Below are positions 8,139 through 13,715 of a DNA stretch of 13,715 nucleotides, piece by piece. The translations under genes were made by a program, and so were the position numbers. This DNA is from JBGSZX01 sp964640545 (GTDB lineage: Bacteria > Bdellovibrionota > UBA2428), in NCBI GenBank assembly GCA_964640545.1, contig CAZXHL010000065.1, positions 1-13,715 on the forward strand, read 5' to 3'. A model generated the notes under the pieces. The model searched no databases. It was not told the origin of the DNA and saw nothing but the letters and a program-made list of their open reading frames with translations. How positions within the stretch are numbered: position 1 is the stretch's first letter; the number at the start of each line of letters is the position of its first letter.

Positions 8139-9667
8139 TAGGCGGCAGCCTTCTTGGAACTATTCTGATTGGAATCCGAAACTCTTCCCCTAATATCTTC
8201 GTAAACTTCAGAGAAAATGTGGCTCGATTTCGATCCAGCACTCTTGAGCAGGTAGGCCTCAACAAGCTTAGATTTGGATTCCGGCAGGTCCTTCAGAACC
8301 CAGTCAAGAAAGGGCTTAGGTCCAGTTAAAGATGAAGCTATTTCTTGAGCAGAATACTTCCTCCAAATATCCGCTCTAGCTTCAGCACCAAGCTTCATAA
8401 TCCAAATCCAAGTTTTATAGTAGTGTACATGTCCCCCATGAATCGACTGAATGTTTCTAAAAAGATAGGCTTCGTCCGAAGAATTGAGTTCGATTAAAGG
8501 TTCGGACGAAGGCAACTTTCTGAACGTACTTTTTGCAGCGGGAGGCTCAATATTTGTCGCCTTCAATGGAGACTCTAGAATCTTAATTCTTTCCTCCAAA
8601 GCAAGAGAAAGGTTTTTCTTCCTCATAGGACTAAGGACATGATAACCCTGAGGTGCCCCCCTCAACCATTTTGCGACATCCTCCTGCGACGTCCAAAAGA
8701 ATGACTTGGGCGCGGCATAATAAGGATGTTGGTGAAAAGTTGAAGGCACTGGATCGACTGACACAATATAATCAAAAAAGCTGCTATCAACTTTTTGTGA
8801 GTTAATCAGGCCTGCCCTTCTGTCACCACGAAGCCCACGCCAAACATAAGAAGCATAAGCATCTTCCTCGCACCAATAAGCATCTGAGAATATTGCTTCA
8901 AGACTTTCCAGACTTAAAGAATCAAAGTCATCAATCGTAGATCCCATACCGTGAGCAGAAAAACTTGTAGGTACCTGGAATCCATTCTCTCTCTTTTCTT
9001 GGATTCGAGGTTCAGCGATATATTGTCCCCCGCTTTCCACAGCTCCCGAAAAGGCCTTCGAAACCAACTGTCCCAATGATGCAAGAGATGTGGTAATTCC
9101 ACTTCGGAGTATCCACGCGATGCCTGAAAAGACTAGTGCTAACAAGGCAAAGCTGCCTAGAAAGTAAGGGAAAAGCCTATCTCCCAAATAGCTTGCAGAA
9201 CCTTCAACAAGATCTTTCGTCTTCTCTCTCTCACTTTGTGCCAGCTTAACTTCAAGAGCCTTCCGACTAGCCTTAGCCCCCAAAATTGACTCTGGTAGCT
9301 TTTTATATCGAATCCTAAGATCAGAATTTCCAAGCTTAAGACCTTGTCTCAAGAAACCATCAACATCCTTTGGGAACGGGTCCAACTCCGTATAAACTGA
9401 CATTTCAATAATGCTATTCTTGATTTCAATTTCGGTGTTCCTATCCAGCAGCATGCCAACACCAGGAAGTAAAATTTTCTTTTTCGAAGAAAGCAATTTT
9501 ACCTGAACAAGAGCATTTGGATCTAGCTCCGAAAGAATTCCCTTTGCTCGCTGCTCAATAGCTGCCTCAGCAGAACTCAATCTATCGATGGTGCTTTCCT
9601 GCGAATAGGCTAGCGGACTCAAAAAAGTCCAAGAAATGATGAATGTTAGAATTAAATTTCTTATCAT
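8138..9667 (-). CDS. Membrane protein with FliF-like ring domain and possible FliG-like cytoplasmic domain
   Basis: 509 residues and no named family that I recognise with certainty. Signal peptide 1-22 (cut near AYS/QES). Periplasmic residues 25-125 have the order helix (SSAEAAIEQRAKGILSEL), strand (ALVQVKLL), strand (IIEMSVYTEL), helix (VDGFLRQGLKL), strand (LRIRYKKL). This order, with AIEQR...IL...V.V, matches the third ring-building domain of FliF (ERRIxxILxPxVGxGxVxAQV). Residues 132-163 form a charged helix, 167-188 a TM helix, and 190-509 the cytoplasmic part. Residues 248-310 form an acidic helical segment (SDAYWCEEDAYASYVWRGL). Residues 425-495 can be laid by eye over the FliG C-terminal domain: a charged helix GAEARADIWRKYSAQE, a LTGP turn like FliG's LKG(A), FLDWVLKDLPESKSKLV, then SHIFSEVYEDIRG. 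The expected job is the rotor ring facing the MotAB stator. ATG 9667 is preferred over GTG 9679 because it makes an ATGA overlap with motB and a clean signal peptide. The FliF match is moderate and the FliG match is tentative. Confidence 0.6.
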   Translation of the reverse strand: MIRNLILTFIISWTFLSPLAYSQESTIDRLSSAEAAIEQRAKGILSELDPNALVQVKLLSSKKKILLPGVGMLLDRNTEIEIKNSIIEMSVYTELDPFPKDVDGFLRQGLKLGNSDLRIRYKKLPESILGAKASRKALEVKLAQSEREKTKDLVEGSASYLGDRLFPYFLGSFALLALVFSGIAWILRSGITTSLASLGQLVSKAFSGAVESGGQYIAEPRIQEKRENGFQVPTSFSAHGMGSTIDDFDSLSLESLEAIFSDAYWCEEDAYASYVWRGLRGDRRAGLINSQKVDSSFFDYIVSVDPVPSTFHQHPYYAAPKSFFWTSQEDVAKWLRGAPQGYHVLSPMRKKNLSLALEERIKILESPLKATNIEPPAAKSTFRKLPSSEPLIELNSSDEAYLFRNIQSIHGGHVHYYKTWIWIMKLGAEARADIWRKYSAQEIASSLTGPKPFLDWVLKDLPESKSKLVEAYLLKSAGSKSSHIFSEVYEDIRGRVSDSNQNSSKKAAA

Positions 9668-10371
9668 ATCGTTACCCACTGAATCTCCATGCTAAGAGAT
9701 CTCACATTTCTTTGGTAAAAGCTGCTTGCCTTCACACTAAGCTGCTGCTCCGGGAACCCTAGTTCCCTCAATTTCTTCAAAGCCTGTAGAGCGCGTATCG
9801 CACTAAGATCGAAATTGTCTCCAACGAGCGGAGTTTTGTGCCGTAAAGTTGAATCATCAGAATGTCCCACGATAGTAATATGCATGTTCGTCCGGTCTTC
9901 ACCGAGTGCTTCGTATATGGAAAGAATGTCTTTACCGAGCTCCTCGCTAATGAGGAACTGCCCAGCAGAAAAAATATTAGGCTGAAACTGTAAGGTTATT
10001 TTTTTACTCTCCTCAGAAATCTCAAATCCCGAGAGGCTTGGCAGCCGATTGAGAACTTCCGCATATCCAGCATGAAGCCCCTTGGTGACTCCAATCGTTG
10101 CATTATTCGACTGCGGCTCTCTGGAGTTCTGACCGTTAGCTGTAGATTGTCCTCCTGTGACTCGCTGAAGATTTAGAGCCACACTCTTTAGAATATTGTC
10201 TTGCTCCGACTTTTCATCAAAACTTGAGAAAACCACAAAAAATGCCAGAAGCACTAGAAGTAGATCGGCATAAGATACCGCCCAAACCGATTCCTCATGA
10301 GGGATCGCGAGCGTCTTTGAACGTTGCACCCTCGGAAGACTTCTTGCTGACTTGGTGTTAGGCGACGTCAC
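9664..10371 (-). CDS. motB: MotB-like stator protein with OmpA-type peptidoglycan-binding domain
   Basis: Inner-membrane stator subunit that pairs with MotA to form an ion channel and anchors it to peptidoglycan. The 235 residues comprise a basic N-terminal tail (1-27), one TM helix about 30-51 with the motif WAVSYADLLLVLLAFFVV whose Asp36 matches the proton-carrying Asp of MotB, a Ser/Asn-rich plug/linker region (53-95), and an OmpA-like domain about 115-232. Within that domain, IFSAGQFLISEELGKDI, ITIVGHSDDS and NFDLSAIRALQALKKLRELG follow the family pattern. The end of the domain, VRSLSMEIQ, departs from the usual NRRVEI, and the G-Y/F-GE segment is not recognisable. The start is taken as GTG 10371, overlapping motA by 14 nt; no ATG lies before the TM helix. 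The gene overlaps the next by 4 nt (ATGA). Asp with no Na+-type features suggests proton use, which is inference. Divergence from flagellar MotB points to a specialised paralogue. Confidence 0.88.
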   Translation of the reverse strand: MTSPNTKSARSLPRVQRSKTLAIPHEESVWAVSYADLLLVLLAFFVVFSSFDEKSEQDNILKSVALNLQRVTGGQSTANGQNSREPQSNNATIGVTKGLHAGYAEVLNRLPSLSGFEISEESKKITLQFQPNIFSAGQFLISEELGKDILSIYEALGEDRTNMHITIVGHSDDSTLRHKTPLVGDNFDLSAIRALQALKKLRELGFPEQQLSVKASSFYQRNVRSLSMEIQWVTI

Positions 10372-11068
10372 GATGCCCCACTTCTTGCTTGATCAGCAAT
10401 TCTGGCTCACCTCGATTTACCAGCAACAAAACCTCATAAAGATCGGTAAGAACCTCTTTTCTCCTCGAATGGAGAAGATTCAATCGATCCGAAAGTGGCA
10501 TCACTATGGCGTGCGCAATGGTCAATCCGAAAAAAGTAGCTGTCATCGCCATGGCCAAAGATGGCCCAAGGGAATCACGGCTTCCTTCTGCGAGATTGGC
10601 AAAAAGAGTTACAACACCCATCACCGTTCCAATCATTCCAAGAGCTGGAGGGTATTTCCCGAGATGACGAAGAACAAGAGCTGCGTCTGCATATTCTTTC
10701 TCTAACTTATCTCGTTTCTGAGACATCAAGACCACAAAGACCTCAGGGTCGACTCCTTGGGACATAAGTTGTTCAGCGTAATTAACAATTTTTTCCTTCG
10801 ATGCGTGACTCAACTGTTTGGTTTTCGAAAGTTCGATAAGATCTTGCTCGGATTGAGCTAGCACGTCATTCTCATCTTTAATCTCGGCTAGCTTGTGAAA
10901 TAAGTTCTTGATTGCTCTAGGAGAATTCGCCAGAAACAGGACCGCACAAGTTCCGCCAAGTGTAATCGCAATGGCATGAATGTTAAAAAAGAAATGCGCG
11001 CTTCCACTTTCTGAGCTCATAAAGATTGAGACCCCAAAGACAACAACACCAATTAAAAGAGTTAACAT
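10358..11068 (-). CDS. motA: MotA-like stator proton-channel protein
   Basis: Inner-membrane stator subunit that, with MotB, turns ion flow into torque on a rotor. The 236 residues are a little short for MotA (usually 250-295). Four TM helices are visible: about 2-18, 30-48, 139-160 and 170-193. The cytoplasmic loop (50-135) between TM2 and TM3 is mostly charged helix (RAIKNLFHKLAEIKDEND; KEKIVNYAEQLMSQGVDPEV). TM3 carries KYPPALGMIGTVMGVV and TM4 carries FFGLTIAHAIVMPLSDRL. The prolines in these (140/141 and 191) correspond to the two conserved prolines of E. coli MotA. The long loop between TM2 and TM3 and the pairing with an OmpA-domain MotB separate it from ExbB/TolQ. The ATG at 11068 follows the preceding stop by one base, with a GGGGGAG Shine-Dalgarno 7 nt upstream (11076-11082). 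Confidence 0.93.
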   Translation of the reverse strand: MLTLLIGVVVFGVSIFMSSESGSAHFFFNIHAIAITLGGTCAVLFLANSPRAIKNLFHKLAEIKDENDVLAQSEQDLIELSKTKQLSHASKEKIVNYAEQLMSQGVDPEVFVVLMSQKRDKLEKEYADAALVLRHLGKYPPALGMIGTVMGVVTLFANLAEGSRDSLGPSLAMAMTATFFGLTIAHAIVMPLSDRLNLLHSRRKEVLTDLYEVLLLVNRGEPELLIKQEVGHRDVA

Positions 11069-11069
11069 A

Positions 11070-11654
11070 TTATTGCTCCCCCGTTTTCATATTCAGCTCA
11101 GCAGCAAGCTGCTTCACTTCTGCGTTGTCAGGAAAGCTTTTCATAGCCTCTTTCAAATCACTTTTTGCGGCATCAGTCTTACCTCCGACAAAAAAGGCTG
11201 ATGCTCTCACTAGTTTGAAAAATGCAACATCCGGATTTTCGCTTACTAGTCGCTCCGCTTTTGCGATAGCTGCTTCCGAATTTCCAGAGGATAAATCTGC
11301 CTTGATTTCGGAGATCTGAATAAGGCTTGCGTCCAACTTGTTTGAGAGAGCTTGCTTCATTTTTTCATTCGGCCAATCAGCCGTGGGAGCAAGTGAAACA
11401 TTGATCTCGGAAGAATCCCCAGAATTTGGCAAGAAATAAACAGGAACTCTTCCCGTCGCAGAAACCAGGTAACTTCTTGAACTATCATCGACAACGAAGA
11501 CCTCGCCCGCTTTAAAGTTTCCTTTAACAGCTAGGGTTTCAGCATCGCGTACTTCCGCATCATGTCCAAAAACAAAACGACTTTCCGCAAACACCAAACT
11601 CGGCATCAAGGTGTAAAAAGCGAATACAATTAGGCATCGATTGAGAAAGCTCAT
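11070..11654 (-). CDS. Secreted TPR-type protein, first gene of the motor operon
   Basis: A 194-residue protein with signal peptide 1-23 (cut after VFA), so probably periplasmic. Residues 26-80 are strand-rich (FVFGHDAEVRDAETLAVKG, EVFVVDDSSRSYLVSATG) and could be a small SH3-like or beta-sandwich unit. Residues about 100-185 are helical, with two TPR-like repeats (KLDASLIQISEIKADLSSGN...LVSENP, then AFFKLVRASAFFVGGKTDAAKSDL...FPDN). It likely acts as a periplasmic scaffold or assembly factor for the MotAB-type complex encoded next to it, with only one base between its stop and motA. The ATG 11654 is preferred. A TTG at 11660 would add MV, and neither has a good Shine-Dalgarno. No family name is assigned. 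Confidence 0.8.
   Translation of the reverse strand: MSFLNRCLIVFAFYTLMPSLVFAESRFVFGHDAEVRDAETLAVKGNFKAGEVFVVDDSSRSYLVSATGRVPVYFLPNSGDSSEINVSLAPTADWPNEKMKQALSNKLDASLIQISEIKADLSSGNSEAAIAKAERLVSENPDVAFFKLVRASAFFVGGKTDAAKSDLKEAMKSFPDNAEVKQLAAELNMKTGEQ
11076..11082 (-). promoter_or_regulatory. Shine-Dalgarno of motA
   Basis: GGGGGAG on the minus strand, inside the last codons of the upstream TPR gene and 7 nt before the motA ATG. It fixes the motA start at 11068 and indicates that motA is translated efficiently from the polycistronic mRNA. Confidence 0.75.
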
Positions 11655-11684
11655 GACCAACGTTTCGACAGAATGTTAAGAAAA

Positions 11685-11714
11685 ATTTAATTGCTACTTT
11701 GCAACATTTTCCAA
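11685..11714 (-). promoter_or_regulatory. Weak candidate promoter upstream of the TPR-motAB operon
   Basis: On the minus strand TTGGAA (11709-11714, 4 of 6 to TTGACA) is followed after 18 nt by TTAAAT (11685-11690, 4 of 6 to TATAAT), 30 nt before the ATG of the TPR gene. The 80-nt gap to the DUF2339 gene is A/T-rich and has no terminator hairpin, so read-through from DUF2339 is also possible. Confidence 0.3.
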
Positions 11715-11734
11715 ATATCAGGAACTTAAACAAA

Positions 11735-13462
11735 TCATGGCGCGCCGCGCATCTCCCATTGAGAAATCTTCTTAAACAAATACCCTGCTCCGTAAAGCAC
11801 TAAGCCCGTTAGCAGCAAGCAGACAATGCGAACACCCGACGCGGCATGAGAGGCATCGTAGAGTAGCGCCTTGCCAGCGACGGCAAGCAAAATGAGCGTT
11901 GATGATTTCGACAAGCCGATGTCCCTATTTCGATAGCCGAGTCCAAGTACTGCGATAGCATAAACCCCCCATGCACCTGTGACGGCAAGACTTCCAAAAT
12001 CCGATACAAGCCTGAAGGACAAAGAGACCGCAAGAATATGAAGTCCCCACAGGAATAGATTCTTTCTTGAGTCCTGATTCTCCGCTGCACTCGATCTTGT
12101 GTAGTAAATTGCGCCAAGAATTAGCACTGAGAGTCCAGATATAATCTGATTCCAATTTTTGGCCCCCTCCAGCAAGAGACTATTCACCATAGAAAGCCAT
12201 TCAAAAAACGCAAGTGAAGCGAGTAGAAGCTTCACGGGAAATTGAATCTTAAGTCCCTTTTCATTGGCTATGTAATAGAAAACAATTGAAGCGGGAAGCA
12301 ACCATGTCTTGGCTCCAAAAGGCAGCAAGGTCAAATAGCCACTATGAAAAAGCGTGATGCAGAGAAAAGCTTGAATCATGGATTTGCTGCTTAGAGCGTC
12401 TATGCTTCTCAATTGCGCTTCGGCTTTGTAATATAAGGCATAGAGCGAACCAGCAAAAAGCAATCCGTATATTGGTGCGATTCTGTCGGCTAGAAATGAA
12501 CCGATGTTTGGCTCAAATTTGTAACCAAGCATAGACACATAGTTAAAAGTTATCGCATAGAAAAAGCATAGAAGTGGAAAGAACAACCACACTTCTTTTT
12601 TACTTAGAGGTGAGTGGTTAGAAACTGAATATCGAAAGACTCCGCCCGCAAAAAATACGAACTGTGCAACGAGAGTCCCCAGCACTCCAAATATTTCTAT
12701 CAATTCAGACTGGCGACTTACCTGGCATAGGGCACTGTAGATTCCAAGCCCCATGTAACAAGACAAGAGCGAGAGTGTGCGCGATTCGAGCTCGATAGCA
12801 ACAAACGAAAACACGGCACTCCAAGCAATGAAATAGAAGGCCAATGTCATGGGTCCATCTAATTGCTGAGTGAAAATGAGTGGACAGATATAGGTTCCAA
12901 CACTGGCGACAAAGGCGAAAATGTCACTTCGGTGATAGTTAAACAAAGCTAGCGTCACGCCCGAGGCAGCAAAAGTTAAAAGAATAGAAACAAAGGGAGT
13001 TGTGGTTTCAAAAAACAAGGCTCCTGCATACGACGTTAAATAGATAATGATGCAACCTGCAGCGGACAAATATGAGCGATAAGCGGAATCAATCTTGTCG
13101 AAAAACCTACCCGCTAGACATAGAACAACCCCCAAGACCATTGACAATCCAAATTGCCTAAAAGGAGTTAGCCATCCCGAATTTACAGCAAGCTTGATCG
13201 TGAAGGCCGAGGCCAAGACAAAGCAGACAACAGCTGTAACAGCGAGCAAGTTACTTGAGCCCTGGAAGTTTTGTTGCTTCTGGGAGGGCCTAGGCTCTTG
13301 ATAGGCATGCACTTTGGGAGTGTGAATCACACCCGCGCCTTCGGCTGCTGGAGTCGTTTTCACCTCCGGCCCTGAGGGCGCAGCTAGATCTAGCTTTGAC
13401 TCAATAGTCTTCAGGCGAGTTTCGATGGCATTCAACTTTTGTAAAACAAATTCAGGCGTCAT
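11735..13462 (-). CDS. DUF2339 family polytopic membrane protein
   Basis: Integral inner-membrane protein of unknown function, 575 residues. Residues 3-25 form a short amphipathic coiled coil (EFVLQKLNAIETRLKTIESKL), 26-68 a Pro/Ala-rich linker, and from 70 on about 14 hydrophobic segments. The C-terminal part (519-564) has the DUF2339 ending: STLILLAVAGKALLYD followed by an R-x-x-x-x-L-x-x-G-L-V-L-x-G-A-G-Y-L-F pattern. The family is found as a coiled-coil-tagged multispan protein in many Gram-negatives and has no established activity. The common length is 600-1000, so this is a short member. The ATG at 13462 has no Shine-Dalgarno. It is transcribed in the same direction as the motor operon and lies 80 nt upstream of it, so it may be co-transcribed, but nothing in its sequence links it to motor function. 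Confidence 0.82.
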   Translation of the reverse strand: MTPEFVLQKLNAIETRLKTIESKLDLAAPSGPEVKTTPAAEGAGVIHTPKVHAYQEPRPSQKQQNFQGSSNLLAVTAVVCFVLASAFTIKLAVNSGWLTPFRQFGLSMVLGVVLCLAGRFFDKIDSAYRSYLSAAGCIIIYLTSYAGALFFETTTPFVSILLTFAASGVTLALFNYHRSDIFAFVASVGTYICPLIFTQQLDGPMTLAFYFIAWSAVFSFVAIELESRTLSLLSCYMGLGIYSALCQVSRQSELIEIFGVLGTLVAQFVFFAGGVFRYSVSNHSPLSKKEVWLFFPLLCFFYAITFNYVSMLGYKFEPNIGSFLADRIAPIYGLLFAGSLYALYYKAEAQLRSIDALSSKSMIQAFLCITLFHSGYLTLLPFGAKTWLLPASIVFYYIANEKGLKIQFPVKLLLASLAFFEWLSMVNSLLLEGAKNWNQIISGLSVLILGAIYYTRSSAAENQDSRKNLFLWGLHILAVSLSFRLVSDFGSLAVTGAWGVYAIAVLGLGYRNRDIGLSKSSTLILLAVAGKALLYDASHAASGVRIVCLLLTGLVLYGAGYLFKKISQWEMRGAP

Positions 13463-13476
13463 GGATTTAGATTATC
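13463..13476 (-). promoter_or_regulatory. Candidate -10 box of the DUF2339 gene
   Basis: GATAAT on the minus strand (13471-13476, 5 of 6 to consensus) ends 8 nt before the ATG, with only CTAAATCC between. No good -35 hexamer lies at 16-18 nt and no Shine-Dalgarno is present. If it is active the mRNA would have a leader of 0-2 nt. Confidence 0.3.
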
Positions 13477-13589
13477 CGGTGCCAGAAAAATCGCAATAAC
13501 TTCAGGCTAGATTAAACTTTTCTCTCGGATCTGCCTGTTCCCTCAAACTACTGCTAGGTCTTCCGAGATCCTTAAGCTAGCATAGCGCC

Positions 13590-13715
13590 ATGAACGCCCA
13601 CGACTGGATCCTTGTTGCGATCGCCTATGCCTCCGAAGTGCTAGGCACGATTAGCGGGTTTGGGTCATCAACGTTTTTCATCCCTTCGGCCCTCTTCTTC
13701 GAAAGCTTTTATTTT
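13590..13715 (+). CDS. TauE/SafE (TSUP) family permease, N-terminal fragment (cut by window edge)
   Basis: Only the first 42 codons are in the window: an ATG followed by a hydrophobic segment and EVLGTISGFGSSTFFIPSAL, then FFESFYF. The Gly-x-Gly-rich re-entrant-type segment followed by P-x-x-x-x-F is typical of the first repeat of sulfite exporter TauE/SafE proteins, inner-membrane carriers for organosulfur or other small anions. The gene is divergent from DUF2339 with 127 nt between the two ATGs. TAGCAT at 13578-13583 is a weak -10 candidate 6 nt before the ATG, and there is no Shine-Dalgarno. Family assignment from so short a stretch is moderate. Confidence 0.68.
   Translation, partial: MNAHDWILVAIAYASEVLGTISGFGSSTFFIPSALFFESFYF

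Noticed and set aside
9668..9679. GTG at 9679 as start of the rotor-candidate gene
   Set aside because: It would add four residues (MGND) before the signal peptide. The ATG at 9667 gives a standard ATGA overlap with motB and a typical basic N-region.
9664..11068. Zorya-type phage defence motor (ZorAB)
   Set aside because: ZorA has a very long cytoplasmic coiled-coil tail and the locus carries helicase/nuclease genes. Here MotA is short and the partners are envelope proteins.
9664..11068. ExbB/ExbD or TolQ/TolR pair
   Set aside because: The MotA-like protein has four TM helices with the large loop between TM2 and TM3, and its partner has an OmpA-type C-terminal domain, both features of MotAB.
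13523..13568. 7-bp inverted repeat TCTCGGA / TCCGAGA in the DUF2339-TSUP intergenic region
   Set aside because: The arms are short and 32 nt apart, with no T-run or promoter overlap that would make an operator or terminator convincing.

Overview
The window is ordinary chromosomal DNA of a Gram-negative bacterium. Four encoded proteins have Sec or lipoprotein signals for the envelope, one ends in an outer-membrane barrel-type C-terminal Phe, and one is a lipid-anchored peptidoglycan lyase. Base composition looks moderate (mid to high 40s % G+C by eye). Several redundant, divergent MotAB-type pairs are typical of predatory or Oligoflexia-like lineages such as Bdellovibrionota, so I suspect one of these, but no sequence here proves the taxon. 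I saw no IS element, CRISPR array, tRNA, rRNA or integration site.

Layout. (1) Bases 1-2658, + strand: the 3' part of an AcnA-type aconitase gene, open from base 1 and lacking only about the first 20 codons. A 16-bp perfect palindrome and a strong intrinsic terminator follow it. (2) 2846-4687, +: a lipoprotein of the Slt70-like lytic transglycosylase family. (3) 4723-13462, all on the - strand and convergent with (2). In transcription order this block holds a DUF2339 polytopic membrane protein, a secreted TPR-type protein, a MotA-like stator protein, a MotB-like stator protein, a membrane protein with a FliF-like ring domain and a possible FliG-like cytoplasmic part, a small predicted outer-membrane beta-barrel, and a large lipoprotein with Ig-like domains and eight propeller-type repeats. 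(4) 13590 to the end, +: the first 42 codons of a TauE/SafE (TSUP) permease.

The notable region is the tightly packed set at 7554-11654. Its junctions are a 1-nt gap, a 14-nt overlap, an ATGA overlap and a TAATG overlap. The TPR protein, MotA, MotB, the FliF/FliG-like protein and the barrel are therefore probably one translationally coupled unit. MotA and MotB keep the features of a proton-driven stator: the TM3/TM4 prolines, the TM Asp in a YAD motif, and an OmpA-like C-terminal domain. The next protein reads as a signal peptide, a periplasmic ring-building fold like the last FliF ring domain, one TM helix, and a cytoplasmic region whose last 80 residues can be laid over the FliG torque domain. 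If correct, this is a compact stator-plus-rotor module on one operon, with an outer-membrane barrel and perhaps a surface lipoprotein as its output. No other flagellar genes are present, so it may be a dedicated non-flagellar rotary machine (for gliding, envelope work or predation). That role is inference.

Three genes (the transglycosylase, DUF2339 and TSUP) lack a Shine-Dalgarno sequence and have a -10-like hexamer ending 6-8 nt before the ATG, suggesting leaderless or very short-leader transcripts.
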